NCBI GenBank assembly: GCA_902495455.1
Contig: CABUXJ010000004.1
Location: 1-64,000, forward strand
DNA length: 64,000 nucleotides
From: an uncultured Prevotella sp.
Lineage (GTDB): Bacteria > Bacteroidota > Bacteroidia > Bacteroidales > Bacteroidaceae
Direction of reading: 5' to 3'
Shown here one piece after another: positions 25,817 to 34,376 of this stretch (position 1 is the stretch's first letter; each line of letters begins with the position of its first letter). The notes under the pieces are model-generated. The model was not told the DNA's origin and searched no databases. It saw only the letters and a list, made by a program, of their open reading frames with translations. A program made the translations under genes and the position numbers.

Positions 25817-25824
25817 TACCTTTG
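25817..25824 (+). promoter_or_regulatory. Promoter -7 box of rpsL operon
   Basis: TACCTTTG, 82 bases before rpsL, in an AT-rich stretch. The -33 element is weak. No other strong promoter of this type was noticed in the next 18 kb, so it probably starts the ribosomal super-operon. Confidence 0.65.
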
Positions 25825-25833
25825 CAGCCCAAA

Positions 25834-25854
25834 TATGGGTATGTTATACCCGTA
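25834..25854 (+). promoter_or_regulatory. Leader hairpin of rpsL mRNA
   Basis: TATGGGTAT (25834-25842) pairs with ATACCCGTA (25846-25854), one G-T pair, loop GTT, starting about 10 bases after the -7 box. It could be a feedback site for a ribosomal protein; this is inference. Confidence 0.4.
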
Positions 25855-25906
25855 TGGTATCAGTGTGACAATATACAAAATATATAATAATTAAAAAATA
25901 AACAAA

Positions 25907-26287
25907 ATGCCTACAATTCAACAATTGGTAAGAAAGGGTAGAAAGGAACTTGTCGACAAGAGCAAGTCTCCCGCATTGGATTCATGCCCTCAGCGTCGCG
26001 GTGTATGCGTCCGTGTGTACACCACAACCCCTAAAAAGCCTAACTCGGCTATGCGTAAGGTCGCACGTGTGCGTCTGACAAATCAGAAGGAGGTCAACTC
26101 CTACATCCCCGGAGAGGGTCACAACCTGCAGGAGCACTCTATCGTGCTCGTTCGCGGCGGTCGTGTGAAGGACCTCCCCGGTGTACGCTATCACATCGTT
26201 CGCGGTACGCTGGATACAGCCGGTGTGGCCAACCGCACTCAGCGCCGCTCCAAGTACGGCGCAAAACGTCCTAAGGCAAAGAAGTAA
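25907..26287 (+). CDS. rpsL: 30S ribosomal protein S12
   Basis: 126 residues, full length. The decoding-centre loops TTPKKPNSAMRK and VRGGRVKDLPGVRYH are unchanged, with the lysines whose replacement causes streptomycin resistance in other bacteria still present. First gene of the str-type group rpsL-rpsG-fusA, preceded by a leader with a hairpin. No Shine-Dalgarno sequence, only A-rich DNA before ATG, as usual in Bacteroidetes. Confidence 0.98.
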   Translation: MPTIQQLVRKGRKELVDKSKSPALDSCPQRRGVCVRVYTTTPKKPNSAMRKVARVRLTNQKEVNSYIPGEGHNLQEHSIVLVRGGRVKDLPGVRYHIVRGTLDTAGVANRTQRRSKYGAKRPKAKK

Positions 26288-26446
26288 GACAATAACCGGA
26301 GAAGGTTAGAAAAGCCGAGGACAGAAAAGTAAAAAAGACAAAACGTTTTGCTGGAGAAGTGTTACAAAGGTTGAGTAAATGCCCGGGTGAGGGCGTTGAA
26401 GAACGGAAAAGAAACAACCCCATGCAGAATTAAATCATTAAAAGAA

Positions 26447-26923
26447 ATGAGAAAAGCAAAACCAAAGAAGCGTGTGATCCTGCCGGATCCCGTGTTCAAC
26501 GACAAGAAAGTGTCGAAGTTCGTGAACCACTTGATGTATGACGGCAAGAAGACCAAGTCATACGAGATTTTCTACACAGCTCTCGAGGTGGTAAAGGCCA
26601 AGATGAGCAACGAGGAGAAGTCGTCTCTCGAAATCTGGAAGACAGCCCTCGATAACATCACTCCGCAGGTGGAGGTGAAGAGCCGCCGCATCGGTGGTGC
26701 CACATTCCAGGTGCCGACGGAAATCCGTCCCGACCGCAAGGAGAGCATCTCGATGAAAAACATGATCTCTTTCGCCCGCAAGCGCAGTGGCAAAACAATG
26801 GCCGACAAGCTGGCAGCAGAAATCATGGACGCCTTCAACAATCAGGGTGGCGCCTTCAAGCGTAAGGAAGACATGCACCGCATGGCTGAGGCTAACCGTG
26901 CATTCGCTCACTTCAGATTCTAA
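26447..26923 (+). CDS. rpsG: 30S ribosomal protein S7
   Basis: 158 residues starting MRKAKPKKRVILPDP, the usual Bacteroidetes N-terminus; an in-frame start 60 bases upstream would add an unrelated basic leader and is rejected. Conserved VNHLMYDGKKTKSYEIFY and KRKEDMHRMAEANRAFAHF. Binds the 3' domain of 16S rRNA and nucleates head assembly. The 159-base gap after rpsL contains no visible gene. Confidence 0.97.
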   Translation: MRKAKPKKRVILPDPVFNDKKVSKFVNHLMYDGKKTKSYEIFYTALEVVKAKMSNEEKSSLEIWKTALDNITPQVEVKSRRIGGATFQVPTEIRPDRKESISMKNMISFARKRSGKTMADKLAAEIMDAFNNQGGAFKRKEDMHRMAEANRAFAHFRF

Positions 26924-26957
26924 TCTTCACGAATATCAATAATAAGGAAAGAATACA

Positions 26958-29075
26958 ATGGCACATCGCGATTTACATTTGACCCGCAACATTGGTATTA
27001 TGGCGCACATCGACGCCGGAAAGACAACGACTTCCGAGCGTATCCTGTTCTACACAGGTAAGACCCATAAGATTGGCGAGACCCACGAGGGTTCGGCAAC
27101 TATGGACTGGATGGCTCAGGAGCAGGAGCGTGGTATCACCATTACTTCTGCCGCCACAACCTGTTTCTGGAACTACAAGGGCAACCAGTATAAGATTAAC
27201 TTGATTGACACTCCGGGACACGTCGACTTCACGGCTGAGGTAGAGCGCTCGCTCCGCGTGCTGGACGGTGCCGTGGCTACATATTGCGCCGTCGGCGGTG
27301 TTGAACCGCAGTCGGAGACCGTATGGCGTCAGGCTGACAAATACAACGTGCCCCGCATCGGATACGTTAACAAGATGGACCGTTCGGGTGCCGACTATTA
27401 TGACGTGCTCAAACAGATGAAGGAAGTGCTGGGTGCTAACCCCGTGAACCTCTGCTGCCCGATTGGTGCCGAAGAGAGATTCAAGGGTCTTGTCGACCTC
27501 ATCAAGATGAAGGCCATCCTGTGGCACGACGAGACTATGGGCGCTGAGTATGACATTGAGGAAATACCGGCCGACATGGTTGACGAGTGCAACGAGTGGC
27601 GCAGCAAGCTCCTCGAGTCGGCAGCCGAGTTCGACGAGAACCTGATGGAGAAGTACTTTGAGGATCCCGAGTCTATCACGGAAGATGAGATTATCGCCGC
27701 CATCCGCAAGGGAACAATCGCTCTGCAGTGTACTCCTATGCTCTGCGGTTCTTCATTCAAGAACAAGGGCGTCCAGACAATGCTTGACTATGTCTGCGCT
27801 TTCTTGCCCTCACCTATGGACACCGAAAATATCGTTGGAACAAACCCCGATACCGAAGAGGAAGAGGACCGCAAGCCGTCAGAAGACGAACCGACATCGG
27901 CACTGGCGTTCAAGATTGCCACAGACCCGTATGTGGGTCGTCTGGTGTTCTTCCGCGTCTACTCCGGTAAGGTCACTGCCGGTTCATACGTCTACAATCC
28001 CCGTACGGGCAAGAAGGAGCGCGTGAGCCGTCTGTTCCAGATGCACTCAAACAAGCAGAACCCTGTTGAAGAAATCGCAGCAGGCGATATAGGTTCCGGC
28101 GTAGGTTTCAAGGATATCCGTACGGGTGATACACTCTGCGACGAGGAGAAGCCCATCGTGCTGGAGTCCATGTCGTTCCCCGACACCGTGATTTCAATCG
28201 CCGTAGAGCCGAAGAGCCAGGCTGACATTGCCAAGCTCGACAACGGTCTCGCCAAGCTGGCCGAGGAGGATCCGACATTCACCGTACATACAGACGAGCA
28301 GAGCGGCCAGACCGTCATCTCGGGTATGGGTGAGCTCCATCTCGACATCATCATCGACCGTCTGAAGCGTGAGTTCAAGGTTGAGTGTAATCAGGGCAAG
28401 CCTCAGGTTAACTACAAGGAGGCCATCACCAAGGAAGTCAACCTTCGTGAGGTCTACAAGAAGCAGTCCGGTGGTCGCGGTAAGTTCGCCGACATCATTG
28501 TCAATATCGGTCCGAAGGACGAAGACTACAAGGACGGCGACCTGCAGTTCATCAACGAGGTTAAGGGCGGTAACGTGCCCAAGGAGTTCATCCCCTCAGT
28601 ACAGAAGGGATTCGAGGACTGCCTCAAGGCCGGTGTGCTCGGTGGCTATCCTGTCACAGGCCTGAAGGTGACGCTGCTCGACGGTTCGTTCCACCCGGTT
28701 GACTCCGACCAGCTCTCGTTTGAGCTCGCAGCCCGTAACGCATTCAAGAACGCCTGCCCGAAGGCCGGTCCCGTGCTGATGGAGCCGATCATGAAGGTAG
28801 AGGTCGTTACTCCGGAAGAGAACATGGGTGACGTCATCGGTGACTTGAACAAGCGTCGTGGTATGGTTCAGGGCATGGAAGAGGCCCGCAGCGGTGCACG
28901 CATCGTCAAGGCAATGGTTCCGCTGGCCGAGATGTTCGGCTATGTGACCGCCCTGCGTACCATCACTTCCGGTCGTGCAACAAGCTCAATGGAGTATGAC
29001 CACCACGAGGCCGTGTCCAGCTCTATCGCCAAGACAATCCTCGAGGAGTGCAAAGGACGTGCAGATCTTGTATAA
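26958..29075 (+). CDS. fusA: Elongation factor G
   Basis: 705 residues, the normal length, catalysing ribosomal translocation with GTP. G1 is AHIDAGKTTTSERIL, G2 RGITITSAATTC, G3 DTPGHVDF, G4 NKMD. Domain II carries an acidic insert before it (PDTEEEEDRKPSED), common in Bacteroidetes. Domain IV has VNYKEAITKEVNLREVY. It lies in the standard str position right after rpsG; the elongation factor Tu gene, often next in other phyla, is not here. A hairpin separates it from rpsJ. Confidence 0.98.
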   Translation: MAHRDLHLTRNIGIMAHIDAGKTTTSERILFYTGKTHKIGETHEGSATMDWMAQEQERGITITSAATTCFWNYKGNQYKINLIDTPGHVDFTAEVERSLRVLDGAVATYCAVGGVEPQSETVWRQADKYNVPRIGYVNKMDRSGADYYDVLKQMKEVLGANPVNLCCPIGAEERFKGLVDLIKMKAILWHDETMGAEYDIEEIPADMVDECNEWRSKLLESAAEFDENLMEKYFEDPESITEDEIIAAIRKGTIALQCTPMLCGSSFKNKGVQTMLDYVCAFLPSPMDTENIVGTNPDTEEEEDRKPSEDEPTSALAFKIATDPYVGRLVFFRVYSGKVTAGSYVYNPRTGKKERVSRLFQMHSNKQNPVEEIAAGDIGSGVGFKDIRTGDTLCDEEKPIVLESMSFPDTVISIAVEPKSQADIAKLDNGLAKLAEEDPTFTVHTDEQSGQTVISGMGELHLDIIIDRLKREFKVECNQGKPQVNYKEAITKEVNLREVYKKQSGGRGKFADIIVNIGPKDEDYKDGDLQFINEVKGGNVPKEFIPSVQKGFEDCLKAGVLGGYPVTGLKVTLLDGSFHPVDSDQLSFELAARNAFKNACPKAGPVLMEPIMKVEVVTPEENMGDVIGDLNKRRGMVQGMEEARSGARIVKAMVPLAEMFGYVTALRTITSGRATSSMEYDHHEAVSSSIAKTILEECKGRADLV

Positions 29076-29093
29076 TATCAGATAATGAAGAAT

Positions 29094-29140
29094 AGAGGCG
29101 CCGCTTAGCGAATGACTCTTAAGCGGCGTACCTCTTTTCT
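29094..29140 (+). terminator. Hairpin between fusA and rpsJ
   Basis: GAGG-C-GCCGCTTA (from 29095) pairs with TAAGCGGCG-TA-CCTC, followed by TTTTCTCC. Strong stem with a short T tract; likely a partial terminator or processing site dividing the str genes from the S10 genes. Confidence 0.6.
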
Positions 29141-29177
29141 CCTAAAGATTTAGTAACAACAATTTAAATCAATAACA

Positions 29178-29483
29178 ATGAGTCAGAAAATCAGAATCAA
29201 GCTGAAGTCTTACGACCACAAATTGGTTGACAAGTCAGCAGAGAAAATCGTGAAGGCTGTCAAGGCTACAGGCGCAATCATCAGCGGCCCTATCCCATTG
29301 CCTACACACAAGCGTATCTACACCGTAAACCGCAGTACGTTCGTTAACAAGAAAGCACGTGAGCAGTTCCAGCTCTCAGACTACAAGCGTCTGATCGACA
29401 TCTACAGCTCTACAGCCAAGACCGTCGACGCACTGATGAAGCTCGAGCTCCCCAGTGGTGTTGAAGTGGAAATCAAGGTATAG
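29178..29483 (+). CDS. rpsJ: 30S ribosomal protein S10
   Basis: 101 residues. Typical IRIKLKSYDHKLVDKSAEKI start and GPIPLPTHKRIYTVNRS, the long loop that reaches into the 30S head; also the NusB partner in antitermination. First gene of the S10-type series. No Shine-Dalgarno motif before ATG. Confidence 0.98.
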   Translation: MSQKIRIKLKSYDHKLVDKSAEKIVKAVKATGAIISGPIPLPTHKRIYTVNRSTFVNKKAREQFQLSDYKRLIDIYSSTAKTVDALMKLELPSGVEVEIKV

Positions 29484-29545
29484 TACTACCGGAACGCTAA
29501 GATTAAAATCGTATAAATACATTATTCTTATAAATAATAATTGAA

Positions 29546-30160
29546 ATGCCAGGATTAATTGGAAGAAAAATCGGAATGACATCCGTGTTCAGTGCCGACG
29601 GTAAGAACGTACCGTGCACTGTTATCGAAGCTGGTCCTTGTGTTGTTACACAGGTAAAGACCGTTGAGAAGGACGGTTACAAGGCTGTTCAGCTGGGTTT
29701 CGGCGAGGCTAAGGAGAAGAATACGACCAAGCCTATGCAGGGAATCTTCAAGAAAGCCGGTACAACACCGAAGAGCCACTTGGCCGAGTTCAAGTTTGAC
29801 GAGGAGTACAACCTCGGTGACACCATCACTGTAGACATCTTCAGTGACACACAGTTCGTGGACGTTGTCGGAACATCCAAAGGTAAGGGATTCCAGGGCG
29901 TAATGAAGCGTCATGGTTTCGGCGGTGTCGGCCAGAGCACTCACGGTCAGGACGACCGCGCACGTAAGCCGGGTTCAATCGGTGCCTGCTCTTATCCCGC
30001 AAAGGTGTTCAAGGGCATGCGCATGGGCGGCCACATGGGTAATGAGAGAGTCACAACCCAGAACCTCAAAGTATTAAAGGTAATACCGGAGCACAACCTC
30101 ATCCTTGTCAAAGGTAGCGTTGCCGGTTGCAATGGTTCAACTGTATTAATAGAGAAGTAA
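29546..30160 (+). CDS. rplC: 50S ribosomal protein L3
   Basis: 204 residues. MPGLIGRKIGMTSVF start; GFGGVGQSTHGQ is the segment near the peptidyl-transferase centre, with KVFKGMRMGGHMGNERVT after it. Binds near the 3' end of 23S rRNA. The stop codon shares its last A with the start of rplD, so the two are coupled. Confidence 0.98.
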   Translation: MPGLIGRKIGMTSVFSADGKNVPCTVIEAGPCVVTQVKTVEKDGYKAVQLGFGEAKEKNTTKPMQGIFKKAGTTPKSHLAEFKFDEEYNLGDTITVDIFSDTQFVDVVGTSKGKGFQGVMKRHGFGGVGQSTHGQDDRARKPGSIGACSYPAKVFKGMRMGGHMGNERVTTQNLKVLKVIPEHNLILVKGSVAGCNGSTVLIEK

Positions 30161-30789
30161 TGGAAATCAACGTATTGAATATCAATGGTCAGGAGACCGG
30201 AAGAAAGGTAGAACTCAACGAGGCTATCTTCGGCATCGAGCCCAATGACCACGTTCTTTATCTGGACGTAAAGCAGTATCTCGCTAACCAGCGCCAGGGT
30301 ACACACAAATCAAAGGAGAGAAGCGAGGTTTCCGGTTCTACGCGCAAGCTCGGCCGTCAGAAGGGCGGTGGCGGTGCACGCCGTGGTGACATCAACTCAC
30401 CGGTGCTCGTAGGTGGAGGTCGCGTGTTCGGTCCCAAGCCCCGCGACTATCGCTTCAAGCTGAACAAGAAGGTGAAGGTCCTCGCCCGCAAGAGTGCCCT
30501 GTCATATAAGGCTCAAGAAAATGCAATCGTAGTAGTGGAAGACTTCACAATGGAGACTCCCAAGACTAAAGAATTTGTAAATATTGCTAAAAATCTTAAA
30601 GTCGAGGGTCGTAAGGCGCTTTTTGTTTTGCCGGAATCAAATAAAAACGTATATTTGTCGGCTCGTAATTTGCAGCGCACCGAGGTTATGCTCGCATCCG
30701 GCATCAATGCCTATAAGGTTTTGAATGCGGATGTGATTGTCGTAACCGAAAACTCGCTGAAGACTATCGACGGTATCTTAACAAAATAA
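30160..30789 (+). CDS. rplD: 50S ribosomal protein L4
   Basis: 209 residues from ATG at 30160, overlapping the rplC stop by one base. An upstream in-frame start at 30127 lies inside rplC and would add an unnatural N-terminus, so it is rejected. Conserved KQYLANQRQGTHKSKERSEV, GSTRKLGRQKGGGGARRGD (exit-tunnel loop) and PKPRDYRFKLNKKV. In Proteobacteria L4 represses its own operon; nothing here shows that. Confidence 0.97.
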   Translation: MEINVLNINGQETGRKVELNEAIFGIEPNDHVLYLDVKQYLANQRQGTHKSKERSEVSGSTRKLGRQKGGGGARRGDINSPVLVGGGRVFGPKPRDYRFKLNKKVKVLARKSALSYKAQENAIVVVEDFTMETPKTKEFVNIAKNLKVEGRKALFVLPESNKNVYLSARNLQRTEVMLASGINAYKVLNADVIVVTENSLKTIDGILTK

Positions 30790-30804
30790 AGGAGACAAAA
30801 CGAT

Positions 30805-31161
30805 ATGGCATTTATAATAAAACCATTGGTCACTGAGAAGATGACCAAGATTACAGAAAAGTCTTCTGTTGACAGAACTTATCGGGTAAAGTCTAAGAAG
30901 GGCGAGGAGAGAACGAAGAAGGCTACTCCCAAGTACGGTTTCATCGTTAAGCCTGAGGCAAACAAGATCGAAATCAAGAATGAAATCGAAGCCTTGTATA
31001 ATGTCACAGTTATCGCCGTAAATACGATTCGTTATGCCGGAAAACGTTCTTCGCGCTATACAAAGGCCGGTCTCGTCAAGGGACAGAAGAACGCATACAA
31101 GAAGGCAATCGTCACTCTCAAAGAGGGCGACACTATAGATTTTTATAGCAATATACAATAA
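30805..31161 (+). CDS. rplW: 50S ribosomal protein L23
   Basis: 118 residues, longer than the roughly 95-100 of many bacteria, because of a charged insert (KSKKGEERTKKATPK) after the first strand. IIKPLVTEKMTKI start and YGFIVKPEANKIEIKNEIEA are typical. L23 sits at the tunnel exit and docks trigger factor and SRP. Unusually for this phylum, AAGGAG (30789-30794) precedes the start by 10 bases. Confidence 0.96.
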   Translation: MAFIIKPLVTEKMTKITEKSSVDRTYRVKSKKGEERTKKATPKYGFIVKPEANKIEIKNEIEALYNVTVIAVNTIRYAGKRSSRYTKAGLVKGQKNAYKKAIVTLKEGDTIDFYSNIQ

Positions 31162-31167
31162 TAAAAA

Positions 31168-31992
31168 ATGGCAGTACGTAAGTTTAAACCGGTAACTCCG
31201 GGTCAAAGACACAAAATTATTGGCACGTTCGAGGAAATTACTGCATCCGTGCCAGAAAAGTCTCTCGTTTACGGTAAACGTTCTACCGGTGGTCGAAACA
31301 ACACCGGTAAGATGACAGTCCGCTATCGTGGCGGCGGTCACAAGAGGAAGTATCGTCTGATCGACTTCAAGCGAGAGAAAGATGGTGTTCCAGCAGTGGT
31401 AAAGACAATCGAATACGATCCGAACCGTTCGGCTCGTATTGCTTTGTTGTTTTACGCTGATGGTGAGAAACGTTATATTATTGCTCCCAATGGATTGCAA
31501 GTTGGTGCAACCGTGATGTCCGGAGCAGAGGCGGTGCCTGAGATTGGTAATACGCTTCCTTTGGCAAACATCCCCGTGGGTACCGTAATTCACAACATCG
31601 AATTACGCCCGGGCCAGGGTGCACTGCTCGTTCGTTCGGCAGGCAATTTCGCTCAGTTGACATCTCGTGAAGGAAACTATTGCGTAATCAAACTTCCTTC
31701 AGGAGAGACTCGCAAGATTCTTAGTGCTTGTAAGGCTACCGTAGGTAGTGTAGGAAACTCAGACCATGCTCTGGAGCAGTCAGGTAAGGCCGGACGCTCT
31801 CGCTGGCTCGGTCGTCGCCCGCACAACCGTGGTGTCGTTATGAACCCTGTTGATCACCCGATGGGTGGTGGTGAAGGCCGTCAGTCAGGAGGTCATCCGC
31901 GCTCACGTAAGGGCTTGTATGCAAAGGGTCTCAAGACACGCGCACCTAAGAAGCTTTCTAATAAGTATATTATCGAAAGAGCAAGTAAGTAA
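31168..31992 (+). CDS. rplB: 50S ribosomal protein L2
   Basis: 274 residues, full length. MTVRYRGGGHKRKYR and, near the C-terminus, the catalytic-centre segment MNPVDHPMGGGEGRQSGG including the conserved His. Binds 23S rRNA at the subunit interface. It begins six bases after rplW. Confidence 0.98.
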   Translation: MAVRKFKPVTPGQRHKIIGTFEEITASVPEKSLVYGKRSTGGRNNTGKMTVRYRGGGHKRKYRLIDFKREKDGVPAVVKTIEYDPNRSARIALLFYADGEKRYIIAPNGLQVGATVMSGAEAVPEIGNTLPLANIPVGTVIHNIELRPGQGALLVRSAGNFAQLTSREGNYCVIKLPSGETRKILSACKATVGSVGNSDHALEQSGKAGRSRWLGRRPHNRGVVMNPVDHPMGGGEGRQSGGHPRSRKGLYAKGLKTRAPKKLSNKYIIERASK

Positions 31993-32013
31993 TCAAGTTA
32001 ACTAAGTGAAATT

Positions 32014-32280
32014 ATGAGTCGTTCATTAAAAAAAGGTCCATATATCAACGTGTCGCTCGAGAAGAAAATTCTCGCCATGAATGAGAGCGGCAAGAAAACT
32101 GTTGTCAAGACTTGGGCCAGAGCTTCAATGATTTCCCCGGACTTCGTGGGACATACTGTTGCAGTTCATAACGGAAACAAATTTATCCCTGTCTACATTA
32201 CCGAGAACATGGTGGGACACAAGCTCGGAGAGTTCTCTCCCACACGTCGTTTCGGTGGCCACGCAGGCAACAAGAAGTAA
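32014..32280 (+). CDS. rpsS: 30S ribosomal protein S19
   Basis: 88 residues. MSRSLKKGPYINVSLEKKI start and GHKLGEFSPTRRFGGHAG end are typical. Forms a complex with S13 in the 30S head and contacts the A-site finger. Confidence 0.98.
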   Translation: MSRSLKKGPYINVSLEKKILAMNESGKKTVVKTWARASMISPDFVGHTVAVHNGNKFIPVYITENMVGHKLGEFSPTRRFGGHAGNKK

Positions 32281-32318
32281 GACAGGTAAATTCACCAGAA
32301 ATTAAAAGAATATAATAA

Positions 32319-32720
32319 ATGGGAGCAAGAAAACATATTAAGGCTGAAGAAAGAAAGGCAGCTCTTAAAACACAGTATTTTGCTAAGCTGAAAGGCGTTC
32401 CTTCTTCTCCGCGCAAGATGCGTTATGTCGTGGACATGATTCGCGGCATGGAGGTGAACCGCGCACTTGGTGTGCTGAGATTCTCAAAGAAGGCCGCTTC
32501 TGCTGACGTAGAGAAACTTCTCCGTTCGGCTATCGCCAACTGGGAGGCTAAAAACGACCGTAAGGCCGAGGCCGGTGAACTTTATATCACAAAGGTCTTC
32601 GTAGACGAAGGCGTTACTTTGAAGCGTATGAGACCTGCACCTCAGGGACGTGGATATAGAATCCGCAAGCGTTCCAACCACGTGACTCTGTTTGTAGATG
32701 CTAAAACTAATGATAAATAA
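32319..32720 (+). CDS. rplV: 50S ribosomal protein L22
   Basis: 133 residues, with a basic N-terminal extension (KHIKAEERKAALKTQYFAK) before the core SSPRKMRYVVDMIRG. The tunnel hairpin is EGVTLKRMRPAPQGRGYRI and the end HVTLFVDAKTNDK. Binds all domains of 23S rRNA and lines the exit tunnel where macrolides act; no resistance-type deletion is obvious. Confidence 0.97.
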   Translation: MGARKHIKAEERKAALKTQYFAKLKGVPSSPRKMRYVVDMIRGMEVNRALGVLRFSKKAASADVEKLLRSAIANWEAKNDRKAEAGELYITKVFVDEGVTLKRMRPAPQGRGYRIRKRSNHVTLFVDAKTNDK

Positions 32721-32729
32721 CTAAGTAGA

Positions 32730-33455
32730 ATGGGACAGAAAGTTAATCCGATAAGCAACCGTCTTGGAATAGTTAGAGGTTGGGATTCAAATTGGTTTGG
32801 AGGCAAGGACTTCGGAGAAAATCTGGTTGAAGACCAGAAGATCCGCAAGTACCTCAACGAGCGTCTGGCAAAAGCCAGTGTATCTCGTATTGTCATCGAA
32901 CGTACGCTGAAGCTGGTTACCATTACTATTTGCACGGCTCGTCCGGGTATTGTCATTGGTAAAGGTGGACAGGATGTTGACAAACTGAAGGAAGAACTGA
33001 AGAAGCTCTACGACAAGGAAATTCAGATCAACATCTATGAGGTGAAGAAACCTGAACTCGACGCAACAATCGTAGCCAACAACATCGCACGCCAGGTGGA
33101 AGGCAAAATCGCTTACCGCCGCGCTATCAAGATGGCTGTTGCAAACACGATGCGTGCCGGTGCAGAGGGTGTTAAAATTCAAATTACAGGACGTCTGAAC
33201 GGTGCCGAAATGGCCCGTAAGGAAATGTACAAGGAGGGACGTACTCCTCTGCATACATTCCGCGCAGACATCGATTTCTGTCAGGCAGAAGCCCTTACAA
33301 AGGTGGGACTGCTGGGTATCAAGGTGTGGATTTGCCGTGGCGAAGTCTACGGTAAGCGCGACCTCGCTCCCAACTTCACACAGGAGAAGGGCGGTAGCCG
33401 TCCTAACGGTGGCAACAATGGTGGCAGAAAGTTCCGTAATAAGAAGAATAAATAA
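32730..33455 (+). CDS. rpsC: 30S ribosomal protein S3
   Basis: 241 residues. MGQKVNPISNRLGIVRGWDS start; the KH motif is IVIGKGGQDVDKLKEEL. A Gly/Asn/Arg-rich tail (NGGNNGGRKFRNKKNK) is longer than in enterobacteria. Forms part of the mRNA entry pore of the 30S subunit. Confidence 0.98.
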   Translation: MGQKVNPISNRLGIVRGWDSNWFGGKDFGENLVEDQKIRKYLNERLAKASVSRIVIERTLKLVTITICTARPGIVIGKGGQDVDKLKEELKKLYDKEIQINIYEVKKPELDATIVANNIARQVEGKIAYRRAIKMAVANTMRAGAEGVKIQITGRLNGAEMARKEMYKEGRTPLHTFRADIDFCQAEALTKVGLLGIKVWICRGEVYGKRDLAPNFTQEKGGSRPNGGNNGGRKFRNKKNK

Positions 33456-33478
33456 ACGTTTTAAAGTAAGAAGCTATC

Positions 33479-33907
33479 ATGTTACAACCTAAGAGAGTAA
33501 AATATAGAAGACCTCAAGACGGTCGTGGCAACAAAGGCAACGCCCACAGAGGTACACAGCTGGCTTTCGGCTCATTCGGCATCAAGACTCTTGAGGCCAA
33601 ATGGATTGACAGTCGCCAGATAGAGGCAGCCCGTGTGGCTGTGAACCGCTACATGCAGCGTGAGGGTCAGGTATGGATCCGCATATTCCCGGATAAACCT
33701 ATCACCCGCAAGCCTGCTGACGTGCGAATGGGTAAGGGAAAAGGAGATCCCGCAGGATGGGTTGCACCTGTAACTCCCGGCCGCATCCTCTTTGAAGTGG
33801 AAGGTGTTTCGTTCGATATCGCAAAGGAGGCTCTCCGCCTCGCTGCGCAGAAACTGCCTGTAAAGACAAAGTTTGTTGTTAGACGTGATTACGATAAAAA
33901 CGCTTAA
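33479..33907 (+). CDS. rplP: 50S ribosomal protein L16
   Basis: 142 residues. MLQPKRVKYRRPQDGRGN start; RIFPDKPITRKPADVRMGKG holds the conserved Arg near the A site; ends KTKFVVRRDYDKNA. Organises the tRNA-binding region of the 50S subunit. Confidence 0.98.
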   Translation: MLQPKRVKYRRPQDGRGNKGNAHRGTQLAFGSFGIKTLEAKWIDSRQIEAARVAVNRYMQREGQVWIRIFPDKPITRKPADVRMGKGKGDPAGWVAPVTPGRILFEVEGVSFDIAKEALRLAAQKLPVKTKFVVRRDYDKNA

Positions 33908-33910
33908 TTT

Positions 33911-34105
33911 ATGAAGATTAAAGAAGTAAGAGAGCTCGAGACCAAGGATTTGGCCGAGAAGATAAGCGAAGAGGTTGCAAAGTACAACCAGATGAAGTTG
34001 AACCACTCAATCGCTCCGCTGGAAAATCCATCAGAGATTAAGGCTAAACGTCGTGATATAGCGCGCATGAAGACAGAACTCCGTCAAAGAGAACTTAACA
34101 AATAA
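33911..34105 (+). CDS. rpmC: 50S ribosomal protein L29
   Basis: 64 residues, two long helices: KIKEVRELETKDLAEKI and SIAPLENPSEIKAKRRDIAR. Located at the tunnel exit next to L23. Starts three bases after rplP, before rpsQ in the standard order. Confidence 0.96.
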   Translation: MKIKEVRELETKDLAEKISEEVAKYNQMKLNHSIAPLENPSEIKAKRRDIARMKTELRQRELNK

Positions 34106-34107
34106 TA

Positions 34108-34374
34108 ATGGGCCAGATGGAAACAAGAAATTTAAGAAAGACAAGACAGGGTGTTGTCGTGAGCAACAAAATGGATAAGACCATTGTTATTGCCGCTAAG
34201 TTCAAGGAGATGCACCCGATTTACGGTAAGTTCGTCCAGAAGACGAAGAAGTACCATGCCCATGATGAGAAGAACGAGGCTAATATCGGTGATACGGTAC
34301 TCATTATGGAAACCCGTCCTTTGAGTAAGACAAAGAGATGGAGATTAGTTCAAATTGTTGAAAAAGCTAAGTAA
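34108..34374 (+). CDS. rpsQ: 30S ribosomal protein S17
   Basis: 88 residues. An OB-fold protein with RQGVVVSNKMDKTIVIAA and YHAHDEKNEANIGDTV; ends with a basic LVQIVEKAK. Binds helix 11 of 16S rRNA. Starts two bases after rpmC. Confidence 0.97.
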   Translation: MGQMETRNLRKTRQGVVVSNKMDKTIVIAAKFKEMHPIYGKFVQKTKKYHAHDEKNEANIGDTVLIMETRPLSKTKRWRLVQIVEKAK

Positions 34375-34376
34375 TT

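Noticed and set aside
26387..26446. Upstream start for rpsG
   Set aside because: Would add 20 residues not found in S7; the ATG at 26447 gives the normal protein.
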